This document shows positions 8,057 to 14,444 of a DNA stretch of 15,075 nucleotides, in pieces. The stretch covers positions 1-15,075 of the forward strand of contig CALOBA010000055.1 of assembly GCA_942491465.1 (NCBI GenBank), given 5' to 3'. The DNA is from CALOBA01 sp942491465. Lineage in GTDB: Bacteria; Pseudomonadota; Gammaproteobacteria; Chromatiales; Chromatiaceae. The translations under genes and the position numbers were made by a program. Numbering within the stretch: the first letter of the stretch is position 1; every line of letters begins with the position of its first letter. A model generated the notes under the pieces. That model saw only the letters and a program-made list of their open reading frames with translations. It made no database searches and was not told where the DNA came from.

Positions 8057-9169
8057 TCAGCCGAAGATCACCTTAGCGCGGTAGTCGTCGTTCCAAGCGG
8101 CCTCGCGGCGTTTTTCCGAGAGGCGCCGTGTGGAGGGCTCCTGTTCGAACAGGTTTATGCACAGATGGCGGATTGCGGTCATGATTGCCGGCGCGTTGCC
8201 CTTGCGGGTGCGGCTGGCGTCTTCGTTGAAGACGACATCCAGACGCCAGTGCAGTCGGTTCTCCACGCCCCAGTGGCCGCGCACCGCATGGGCGAAGCGC
8301 TTGGCATCGGCGCCGATGGAGTTGATGAACAGGCGCTGCTCGATCGTGTGCTGATCGCCGCTCCAGCACTCGCGCTGCACGAGGCCGATGCTGCGCAGCG
8401 CGCTCCAACGCGGCGCGTCGGACAGCGTTCCGAGTTCCTCGGTGATCCAGCACCGGCGCACTTCCAAGCGTCCGTGATCTTTGTCGGTTTCCTCGGTATC
8501 GTCGTGCGCGACGTCGGCGAAGCCGCCGGCAAGCGCCGTGGCGAAGAAGTCCTTGACCTCGTCGTGCAGCGTGCCCTGGTTGCCCTTGAGCCCAAGCACG
8601 TACTCTCCGCCTTGAGCGACGATCTGCTCGGCGATCTTGGCCTGACAGCCCATGGCATCGATGGTCACGATGCAGCCCTTGAGTTCCAACAGCTCCAGCA
8701 GTTTGGGAATGGCCGTGATCTCGTTGGATTTCTCCGCCGTTGCCGCTTGCCCCAGCACCAGCCGGTTGCGGCAGCCCCAAGCACTTACCATGTGCAGCGC
8801 GGACTTGCCGCGGCGGCGATCGCGCGAGCCGCGCACCGTCTTGCCGTCGACCGCAAGCAACTCGCCGCCGGTCGCCTCCGACGCAGCCCGCGTCCAGCTC
8901 GCGAAGCACTCTTGGAAGGCCTTCGGGGACAGGCCGGAAATCACGTAAGCAATGCAGTCATGCGATGGAATGCCGTCGGCGAACGGGGCGAACTTGCGCA
9001 ACCATTCGAGCTTCGCCCGACCGAACTGCTCGATGGCCTCCCAGCCGTCGGCGCCGCTGAGCACTGCGCTGACGACCAACAGGAGGATTTCCGGCAGCGG
9101 ATAGACCTTGTTTCGCTCAATGCGAAAGTCCGGGACTGGGGCAAAATGCTCAAAGATGTTGGCAGACAC
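8057..9169 (-). CDS. ISAs1-family DDE transposase
   Basis: This 370-residue protein has the usual length for the ISAs1/H-repeat transposases. It has the N-terminal signature FEHFAPVPDFRIERNKVYPL. The likely catalytic triad is Asp108 in AVDGKTVRGS, Asp171 in VTIDAMGCQ and Glu303 in HWGVENRLHW. The tail AIMTAIRHLCINLF is also typical. It catalyses cut-and-paste type transposition of the element. The start is GTG 9169 with AGGAG seven bases upstream (plus-strand CTCCT at 9176-9180). No frameshift or stop interrupts it. Initiation may be limited by a hairpin over the start region. Confidence 0.95.
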   Translation of the reverse strand: MSANIFEHFAPVPDFRIERNKVYPLPEILLLVVSAVLSGADGWEAIEQFGRAKLEWLRKFAPFADGIPSHDCIAYVISGLSPKAFQECFASWTRAASEATGGELLAVDGKTVRGSRDRRRGKSALHMVSAWGCRNRLVLGQAATAEKSNEITAIPKLLELLELKGCIVTIDAMGCQAKIAEQIVAQGGEYVLGLKGNQGTLHDEVKDFFATALAGGFADVAHDDTEETDKDHGRLEVRRCWITEELGTLSDAPRWSALRSIGLVQRECWSGDQHTIEQRLFINSIGADAKRFAHAVRGHWGVENRLHWRLDVVFNEDASRTRKGNAPAIMTAIRHLCINLFEQEPSTRRLSEKRREAAWNDDYRAKVIFG

Positions 9170-9194
9170 GAGAAACTCCTAAGTCAGTTTCTCG
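9169..9194 (-). promoter_or_regulatory. Hairpin covering the transposase start and ribosome-binding site
   Basis: CGAGAAACT (9169-9177) and AGTTTCTCG (9186-9194) are perfect 9-bp inverted arms with an 8-base loop. In the minus-strand transcript the downstream arm contains part of AGGAG and the first base of the GTG start codon. A transcript entering from outside the IS could fold here and block translation, as described for IS10 and IS50. The regulatory role is inferred. Confidence 0.55.
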
Positions 9195-9226
9195 AAGGAT
9201 GCCGCAGATACATGTTTAAATGCTAA

Positions 9227-9245
9227 TTTATATGCGCTCGCCCTG
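9227..9245. repeat. Right terminal inverted repeat of the IS
   Basis: Read on the minus strand this is CAGGGCGAGCGCATATAAA, the partner of the left end. It lies 57 bases upstream of the transposase start. The AT-rich stretch next to it probably holds the transposase promoter. Confidence 0.88.
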
Positions 9246-9302
9246 CTTCGCGTCGCGGCTGAGCGGCATTCACGCTAAGCCACTCGATATAGTGGAGAAA
9301 AT

Positions 9303-10001
9303 ATGGCATACGTCGCTAGCAATATCGGTACTATTCCAGGTCAGGGCTTTAACTGGTATATGGTTTTTCTTGAGAGTGCGTTTGAGGATGATCTCAGGAA
9401 GGAAATCGAAAACCATTTTGTTGCACTGGGTCAGGAGGCAGGTGAAAAAGTATTAGTTGTCCGTGTTTTTGACGCAAAGAAATTTGGGGAGCCTTTCACT
9501 GAAGCAGGAGCGTTATTTGAAGAGCGGTTCGGAATTGAAATTAAATGCCCGGCGCTATTGATTATGAACCGCCCCCCGGAAGACGTCCTTGGCTCGGATG
9601 ATCGTCTTGAGACAACTAAGGTCATTTCTTTCCCGCTGCGGCCGGTTTACGAAAAGAATCGGACAATCGTTCCTTTTCTCGAGGAGCTTTGCAGAACTTT
9701 GGGAAACCCAGAGGCGCTAAAACTTTTGGACGACAAGGATCGAAGAGGTGTCAAAAAGTTTTGGGCATGGTTAACTAAGTACGCGGAAATAAAGCCAAGT
9801 GTATGTGGTGTAAGGGTTGACCTGGGCAAAGCCGTGACAGATCTTATTGGAAAAAAAGCATATAGGCTAACGAATGCGTTAGCCGATGCAAAAGGCGCCG
9901 TTCATTCCTTGTTCTGCTTTTTGCGTCGGCTGATGCTTGACGTCATGGGGTTTTCCCAAAGGTCGGGTGCATCCCGACCGGTTAGACCCACCCGCCCATA
10001 A
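9303..10001 (+). CDS. Unrecognised protein, lower-GC orphan gene
   Basis: The ATG has GGAG at 9293-9296, six bases upstream, and the frame gives 232 residues. I do not recognise a family. The protein looks soluble, with no signal peptide or membrane segment. It has alternating beta-like and helical stretches (FNWYMVFLESAFEDDLRKEI, KVLVVRVFDAKKFGEPF, CPALLIMNRPPEDV) that would fit a small alpha/beta fold. Codon use is more AT-rich than in the neighbours, a sign of transfer. The last 30 or so residues are Arg/Pro-rich and lie in high-GC DNA that also encodes the protease end on the other strand. The original C-terminus may therefore be lost. It begins 58 bases after the IS end. Confidence 0.65.
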   Translation: MAYVASNIGTIPGQGFNWYMVFLESAFEDDLRKEIENHFVALGQEAGEKVLVVRVFDAKKFGEPFTEAGALFEERFGIEIKCPALLIMNRPPEDVLGSDDRLETTKVISFPLRPVYEKNRTIVPFLEELCRTLGNPEALKLLDDKDRRGVKKFWAWLTKYAEIKPSVCGVRVDLGKAVTDLIGKKAYRLTNALADAKGAVHSLFCFLRRLMLDVMGFSQRSGASRPVRPTRP

Positions 10002-11425
10002 TCATCCGACCCGCCCACCTCATCCGCCTCGCCGGCCTCGTCCAACCCGCCCGAGAGCACGCCGACCAACCGCCCGTCGGCGAGGAACAGCCCCGACCCG
10101 CTGCTGCCGCCGTTGGTGGCGCCGCGGGTCCAGCTGACGAGCAGGTAGTGGATTCCGGCCGGGTCCGCGTTGGGGCCGCAGTAGTTGGCTTCGAAGCAGT
10201 TGCCGTGACCGGTGACGGTGCCGATGGCGAGGCGCTGGGCGCCGGCGTCCGGGTGGTGCACACCGATGACGGGGCTGCCGAGCGGCGGCAGGTCGGCGGT
10301 GGGCTCGACGGCGGTGGCGCCCGCTGGCGGCGGCTGGCGCAGGCGCAGCAGGCTGGTGTCGGTGGTCTTGATGGCCCGGATCAGGTCGGCGCCGCCGCTG
10401 ACGACGGCCGGGGTCAGGGGCGGGCCGCCGCAGCTGGCGGCGCGCAGGTGGAACCAGGCCTCGATGCTGGAGGCGCGCGGCTGGTCGTTGAGGCAGTGGT
10501 GGGCGCTCAGCAGATTGGCCGCGGCGCCGTCGGCCGGGTCCGCTGCCTGGACCATGACGCCGGAGCAGGCGCCGGTGGCGCCGTTGGGGTCGGTGTAGAG
10601 GAGCAGCGCGCTGGCGCGGCTCGGCCGGTCGAGGTCGGGCCGGCAGGCTGGGTCGGAGGCCGTATCGGTAATGTTGCCCGCGGCGCCGTCGGCGGGCGCT
10701 CCGGGCAGGCGGACGAGGTGCGTGAGCCGGGGCAGCGTGAGGCGGAGCTGATCCGGGTCAGCGGCGCCGGGCGAGAGCCTGATCGCGATCAGCAGGCTGT
10801 CGCCGGCGACGAGCGGGGTCCAGAACACGGGCGCGTCCCCGTCGCTCGCCGCGCGTTCGCCGCGCAGGCTGGCGTTGATCAGCGCGCCGGGCAGCGTCCG
10901 GGGCTCGGTCGCGCCGGGGGCGCCGACGCTGAGCTGGGCGGCGTCGGGCAGTCCCTGGACCCGCAGTGCGGCGCGCAGGCCGGCGGCACCAGGGGAGGTC
11001 AGGCGCAGCCTGGCGACCCGGCCGCCGTCGGCGCTCGGGCGCCAGCGCAGCGGCGCGGTACCTGGGTGCTGATCTGACGGCAGCGGGCGACCGAAGCCGA
11101 GATGCGGAGCGCCCTTCGGGCCGGCCTCGCGCAGCTGGTCGGCCTGCTCGTCGGGTGTGAGCGGCGGGAGCGCGATGACGGTGGTCGCGGCGCCGGGGGT
11201 CGGTGTCGGTGACTCGGGAGCGGCAGCCGCGACCAGCGGGCCGAGCGTTGCGACAAGGCCGAGCGCTGCGCCTGTCAGGCGGTGGGCGAGCACGCCGCGG
11301 CTGCGCGGTCGAGCGGCGCGTCGGTACTCTGCGAGCGGTGTCACCGACCGGGGCGGCGAGACCAGACGCACATGGGCATGCGGCCGATGGCGGTCAGCGG
11401 GCGCGGGCACGAGGCGAAAGGGCAC
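9902..11425 (-). CDS. Secreted trypsin-like serine protease, lysyl-endopeptidase-like
   Basis: The likely catalytic triad is His310 (LLSAHHC), Asp356 (TTDTSLLRL) and Ser442 (NGGSSGSG), in the order of the S1/PA clan. AHHCLND, the SCGG loop and the final DDYGR...LWENP recall lysyl endopeptidases. A signal-like stretch is at residues 45-68 (LTGAALGLVATLGPLVAAAA), so the enzyme is probably exported. Residues about 90-260 form a beta-rich N-terminal region of unknown use. GTG 11425 gives 507 residues. GTG 11293 gives 463, starts at the signal peptide and may be the real start, though neither has a clear Shine-Dalgarno. The last 14 residues (basic) lie in lower-GC DNA and overlap the convergent gene by 100 bases. 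Confidence 0.85.
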   Translation of the reverse strand: MPFRLVPAPADRHRPHAHVRLVSPPRSVTPLAEYRRAARPRSRGVLAHRLTGAALGLVATLGPLVAAAAPESPTPTPGAATTVIALPPLTPDEQADQLREAGPKGAPHLGFGRPLPSDQHPGTAPLRWRPSADGGRVARLRLTSPGAAGLRAALRVQGLPDAAQLSVGAPGATEPRTLPGALINASLRGERAASDGDAPVFWTPLVAGDSLLIAIRLSPGAADPDQLRLTLPRLTHLVRLPGAPADGAAGNITDTASDPACRPDLDRPSRASALLLYTDPNGATGACSGVMVQAADPADGAAANLLSAHHCLNDQPRASSIEAWFHLRAASCGGPPLTPAVVSGGADLIRAIKTTDTSLLRLRQPPPAGATAVEPTADLPPLGSPVIGVHHPDAGAQRLAIGTVTGHGNCFEANYCGPNADPAGIHYLLVSWTRGATNGGSSGSGLFLADGRLVGVLSGGLDEAGEADEVGGSDDYGRVGLTGRDAPDLWENPMTSSISRRKKQNKE

Positions 11426-11554
11426 GTCGGGTTATTCAGCAGACAGCGGTATGGCACGCGCGATGGGATCGGCGCCCACGATACCTCGTCGCCGCGGGTT
11501 GGTAAGCTGGATGATGGCGCACTCATCAACTTGGGCATAGCGCGGCAGCGCGCA

Positions 11555-12895
11555 TCAGGGACCGCCGGCGGTCTCGGATTCCCCTGCGGTGGGCGGCAGC
11601 TCGACCTGTCGCAGGCAAAACCAGATCACCTCGGCCAGCTCGGTGTCCAGGATGTCGTTGTGGGCATCGGCCCCTGTCACGATGTCCGAGACGTCGATCG
11701 TCAGCACCGTTCTGGGGCCGCGCTCGTCGCGCAGCGCCTGGCCGATGCGCGGCTTCTGGGTCTGCCAGGCAAGGACGGTGAAGGTCTCGGGGTGTCGGCG
11801 CATGTAGGCCAGCCCGTTGGGGCCACCGGCATGCTTGGACCAGAAGGCGCTCGGGTTCGCCCGGTCGTGGTTGGACGAGGTCAGCACGATCCGCGTCGGC
11901 AGGGAGGCATAGTCGGCATAGGGTGCGCCCTCACCGCTGTCGGCGGGCACGAAGCGTCGGGCGCTGAAGGCGCCCTGCAGGCCCAGGTAGAGCGCGACGA
12001 CACTGTCGCGGTCCTCCGCCGGCCCGTCCCGCAGATGGGGGCGGCTGAACAGCGCGCGCGATAGCAGTCGAGCGCCGAGGCTATGGCCGATGGCAACCAC
12101 CGTCGGGAAACGGGCCGGCGTCAGTTCCTCGCGCAGCTCCGCGAGCTCTTGGTTGATCAGCCAGTTGGCGATGGTATAGCCGATCTCGTCGGCATCGTTG
12201 CTCTTGTTGGTGTAGCTGCCGAGGTGGCCGAGCAGCTTCTTCTTGAGCCAAAAGTCCTCGATGCTGAACCAGGCCGACGGCCAGGTCAGCCCGATGACGA
12301 GTGGCCGGAAGCCGGCGTCCGGCTCGCCGGCGGCCACCGTCTTCAGGTTGCGCATGATGCGGTTGTAGCGGTCGATGGAGACATGCTGGTCGTTGTTCCA
12401 GCCCATGCTCATCAGCACGATGTGACTGTATGGGGCGCCGTCATCGATCGCCCGCAGCAGCCGCGCCTTCAGGTCGTTGCGCAAGGCCACAATGCCGTCC
12501 TCGTAACCCTTCCTGTAGTTCAGATCGCCCTTGAGGATCGAGGCGTAGGCGTTGTACAGGTAGCTGCGCGTCGGAAAATAGGCCACCACGTGGGTGACGA
12601 GCATCGCCTTGATGTCGTCGGTAGCGCTGACGAACTCCTTGTTCTGCGTTGCGATCAGGCGATTGTTGGCTTCGTCTTCTAGCTTGGCGAAACGGTCGGG
12701 ATACTCGGGTTCAGGCCCGTCAATGATGTTGTCGCGCGGGTATTTCTCGATACCGACGATGTAGCCGTCGACATCCAGGTCCAGGTGCGCAGCGCGTCCC
12801 AGTGCGTTGTAGGCGCGGATGGTCTGTTCGCTGCCGCCGAAGCAGCCGCCGCACAAGGACACCGCCAGAACGGCCACCGACCAGCGTCCAACCAT
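11555..12895 (-). CDS. Alpha/beta-hydrolase-like putative lipoprotein
   Basis: This 446-residue protein starts with a basic, hydrophobic signal and a Cys at residue 18 (LCGGC). That is an imperfect lipobox, so lipidation or plain secretion are both possible. Residues about 268-280 hold VVAIGHSLGARLLSRAL with the nucleophile Ser272 in GHSLG. MSMGWNND earlier looks like the oxyanion strand, and a C-terminal His (ADAHNDIL) may complete the triad. Substrate is unknown; esterase or lipase-like activity is a guess from the fold. The start ATG 12895 is fixed by GGGGAGG at 12901-12907. The frame is open 50 codons further upstream, but without such a site. It lies upstream of the protease on the same strand. 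Confidence 0.8.
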   Translation of the reverse strand: MVGRWSVAVLAVSLCGGCFGGSEQTIRAYNALGRAAHLDLDVDGYIVGIEKYPRDNIIDGPEPEYPDRFAKLEDEANNRLIATQNKEFVSATDDIKAMLVTHVVAYFPTRSYLYNAYASILKGDLNYRKGYEDGIVALRNDLKARLLRAIDDGAPYSHIVLMSMGWNNDQHVSIDRYNRIMRNLKTVAAGEPDAGFRPLVIGLTWPSAWFSIEDFWLKKKLLGHLGSYTNKSNDADEIGYTIANWLINQELAELREELTPARFPTVVAIGHSLGARLLSRALFSRPHLRDGPAEDRDSVVALYLGLQGAFSARRFVPADSGEGAPYADYASLPTRIVLTSSNHDRANPSAFWSKHAGGPNGLAYMRRHPETFTVLAWQTQKPRIGQALRDERGPRTVLTIDVSDIVTGADAHNDILDTELAEVIWFCLRQVELPPTAGESETAGGP

Positions 12896-13152
12896 CGTTG
12901 CCTCCCCTGTTGACGTCGCGCGCCCAGTCCGCTTGGTGCCGTCGGTGTCGCCGTCGAAGGTGTCGAGGCGGCGCGGCCTTGGGGCTCGATAACACCGAGC
13001 ACCTCCATTACCAAGCATAGTCCATGGGGCCTCGCGGGTAGGCATCTCGCGGCGTCGCTGGACCTCGCCGCCGAGCCCTTGCCGGGATGAGAGGCGGGGT
13101 CCCGGTCCTGGCCAGTATCAGAAGCGACCCGGTCTCATTGCCTGTCGGTGGG
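12896..13152. other. Intergenic region between lexA and the hydrolase gene
   Basis: This 257-base stretch separates the lexA stop from the hydrolase start. It should hold the hydrolase promoter and a lexA terminator, but I see no convincing promoter boxes, no hairpin with a T-run and no copy of the lexA operator motif. Confidence 0.4.
12901..12907 (-). promoter_or_regulatory. Strong ribosome-binding site deciding the hydrolase start
   Basis: On the minus strand GGGGAGG lies five bases before ATG 12895. It supports this start over the longer frame beginning at 13045 and places the signal sequence at the true N-terminus. Confidence 0.8.
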
Positions 13153-13761
13153 TCAACGATACGACCGCATCTGCCCGACAAGCATCCCCTGAATCTGCAC
13201 CGCGTCGGGATCGAGCTCCAGCGCCTCCATGGCGCTGTTTTCCGGGTACAGGATCGTGCGCCCCGGCTGCTGCAGAATCCGTTTCAGCGTGACCTCCTCG
13301 CCCTGCACTAGGGCGACGACGATCTCGCCGTCGCGGGCGGTCTCGCGCTGCTCGATGACCACGTAGTCGCCGTCGAGGATACCGGCCTCGCACATGGAGT
13401 CGCCACGGACCTTGAGCACGTAGCACGGCCGGTCGGTGCGCAGCTGCGGCGGGACTTGCATGAACTCCGGCTGGGGGACAGCCTCGATCGGCCGGCCGGC
13501 GGCGATGGTCCCGAGCAACGGGAGTCCCTCGTCAGCGGGTGCCTGCTGAACCAGCCGTATCCCGCGGTGCTGTCCATCCATCGGCTCCAGGAACCCCGCG
13601 GCCACCAGGGCCTGCACGTGCTTGTGCAGTGAGCCCCGTGAACGCAGCCCGAGCAGCACGCAGAGCTGGTCCAGCGTCGGTGGATAGGCGGACTGCTCGG
13701 CGTGCTCGCGCAGGACATCCAGGATCTCGTGTTGGCGTCGAGTCAGTCGCATGGGCGTCAT
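13153..13761 (-). CDS. lexA: LexA-type SOS repressor (LexA2-like)
   Basis: LexA represses DNA-damage genes until RecA filaments trigger its self-cleavage. The 202-residue protein has an N-terminal winged helix (PPTLDQLCVLLGLRSRGSLHKHVQAL, residues 27-52). Its S24 domain has the cleavage site Ala88-Gly89 (GTIAAGRPIE), Ser122 (VRGDSM) and Lys160 (GEEVTLKR). The recognition helix SRGSLHKH differs from E. coli LexA and resembles the second LexA (LexA2) found with imuA-imuB-dnaE2 in some Proteobacteria, so a non-E. coli operator is expected. Starts at 13761 and 13752 are both possible; GGAG (13765-13768) lies 3 or 12 bases away. It is divergent from a HTH-less paralogue and is probably autoregulated through the operator touching its start codon. 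Confidence 0.95.
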   Translation of the reverse strand: MTPMRLTRRQHEILDVLREHAEQSAYPPTLDQLCVLLGLRSRGSLHKHVQALVAAGFLEPMDGQHRGIRLVQQAPADEGLPLLGTIAAGRPIEAVPQPEFMQVPPQLRTDRPCYVLKVRGDSMCEAGILDGDYVVIEQRETARDGEIVVALVQGEEVTLKRILQQPGRTILYPENSAMEALELDPDAVQIQGMLVGQMRSYR

Positions 13762-13779
13762 GTTCTCCGTTGGTTCTCC
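13762..13779 (+). promoter_or_regulatory. LexA operator 1 (GTTC-N7-GTTC type)
   Basis: GTTCTCCGTTGGTTCTCC contains GTTC-N7-GTTC, the direct-repeat LexA box known from Alphaproteobacteria. It abuts the lexA start codon and covers its ribosome-binding site. It matches operator 2 (read on the other strand) at 16 of 18 positions. Binding by this LexA is inferred from position and pattern. Confidence 0.8.
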
Positions 13780-13798
13780 GATTGTATGCTAGGCTGAT
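13780..13798. promoter_or_regulatory. Compact bidirectional promoter between the two operators
   Basis: The 19-base spacer holds TACAAT on the minus strand (13781-13786) and TATGCT on the plus strand (13785-13790). These are two overlapping -10 candidates pointing to lexA and to the S24 gene. The corresponding -35 regions would fall inside operators 2 and 1 and match the consensus poorly. Bound LexA would cover both. Confidence 0.5.
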
Positions 13799-13816
13799 GG
13801 AGAACGAACAGAGAAC
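13799..13816 (-). promoter_or_regulatory. LexA operator 2 (inverted copy)
   Basis: Read on the minus strand this is GTTCTCTGTTCGTTCTCC, differing from operator 1 at two positions only. The centres of the two are 37 bp apart. It lies upstream of the preferred start (ATG 13845) of the S24 gene. Confidence 0.8.
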
Positions 13817-13834
13817 GCTTGTCGCCGCCACACC

Positions 13835-13838
13835 GGAG
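13835..13838 (+). promoter_or_regulatory. Ribosome-binding site deciding the S24 gene start
   Basis: GGAG lies six bases before ATG 13845. The earlier in-frame ATG at 13797 has only a weak AGG three bases upstream, and its use would put operator 2 inside the coding region. Confidence 0.6.
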
Positions 13839-13844
13839 CCCGCC

Positions 13845-14306
13845 ATGCAGAACGTCGCCTGCCTCTTGCCGAAACGCCAGCACACCATCTGGAATCCCGT
13901 GCTGGAGCCCTTGGAGCTGGCTGCGGAGCCCGGTGTCGAGATCCCCCTGCTGGGCTATGTCACCGCCGGGCAGCCGGTCGAGATCCCCGAGGAGCGCGAG
14001 ACCGTCACCGTCCCGCGCCACATGGTGCGCAAGAACAGCTATGCGCTGCGGGTGCGGGGACACTCGATGATCGATGATCACATCCAGGACGGCGACATCG
14101 TCATCGTCGAGCAGCGGGAGACGGCCGAGAACGGCGCGTCGGTGATCGCCATGATCAACGGCGAGCAGGTGACCCTGAAGCGCTTCTATGTCGAGGCCGA
14201 CGGCATTCGCCTGCAGCCGGCCAACCCGACGATGGAGCCGATCTACCTGCGCCACGAGGAGCTTCAGATCCTCGGTATCGTCGCCGGCGTCATCCGCCAG
14301 GGCTGA
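13845..14306 (+). CDS. LexA-like S24 self-cleaving protein without DNA-binding domain (UmuD-like)
   Basis: This 153-residue protein has the full S24 autoprotease domain: cleavage site Ala41-Gly42 (GYVTAGQPVE), Ser74 (VRGHSMID) and Lys112 (GEQVTLKR). The Ser-Lys spacing of 38 is the same as in the neighbouring LexA. The first 40 residues contain no helix-turn-helix. The domain is about 40% identical to this LexA by eye (for example EQRETA then GE-VTLKR), so it may derive from a lexA duplication. UmuD is the known HTH-less relative; it is cleaved with RecA help and acts with UmuC in polymerase V. No umuC follows here. Alternative roles are a LexA partner or decoy. The divergent operators suggest SOS induction. 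ATG 13797 would add 16 residues. Confidence 0.88.
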   Translation: MQNVACLLPKRQHTIWNPVLEPLELAAEPGVEIPLLGYVTAGQPVEIPEERETVTVPRHMVRKNSYALRVRGHSMIDDHIQDGDIVIVEQRETAENGASVIAMINGEQVTLKRFYVEADGIRLQPANPTMEPIYLRHEELQILGIVAGVIRQG

Positions 14307-14353
14307 GGGCAGCTGCGCGGCGCGAACAGCGCCGGCGGCTTAGGCCGATAGGC

Positions 14354-14376
14354 GATCGAACCGACCGGTTGCGATC
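14354..14376. terminator. Possible hairpin between convergent genes
   Basis: GATCGAACCG pairs with CGGTT-G-CGATC, with one bulged base and a very short loop. It lies between the convergent S24 and membrane-protein genes, where a two-way terminator would be useful. There is no T-run on either strand, so intrinsic termination is doubtful. Confidence 0.3.
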
Positions 14377-14444
14377 CGGACGGCAGTGGAATCCTGTTCA
14401 GGCCGGCGAGGCGTCGACGGATTAGCCGGCGCCCGCGGCTCCGC

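Larger units (their letters stand above)
8035..9245 (-). mobile_element. Complete ISAs1-family insertion sequence, 1211 bp
   Basis: The element carries one full-length ISAs1-type transposase on the minus strand. It is bounded by terminal inverted repeats that begin CAGGGC, as is usual in this family. The left end reads CAGGGCCAGCGCATAAAAA and the right end, on the minus strand, CAGGGCGAGCGCATATAAA (17 of 19 match). Size fits the family. The flanking bases (CTCGCAGGCG on the left, CTTCGCGTCG on the right) are not a clear duplication. The element appears intact and potentially active. Confidence 0.92.

Noticed and set aside
8140..8153. CCTGTTCGAACAGG, resembling a canonical LexA box
   Set aside because: It has CTGT-N4-ACAG instead of the required N8, and it lies inside the transposase coding region.
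10148..11077. Long Gly/Ala/Arg-rich plus-strand frame opposite the protease
   Set aside because: It is low-complexity antisense of a gene with a clear catalytic triad.
11560..11573. GACCGCCGGCGGTC palindrome at the end of the hydrolase gene
   Set aside because: It lies in the last codons with no T-run after it; too weak to call a terminator.
13797..14306. Longer S24 protein starting at ATG 13797
   Set aside because: The ribosome-binding site is poor and operator 2 would lie within the coding region; ATG 13845 has a good site.
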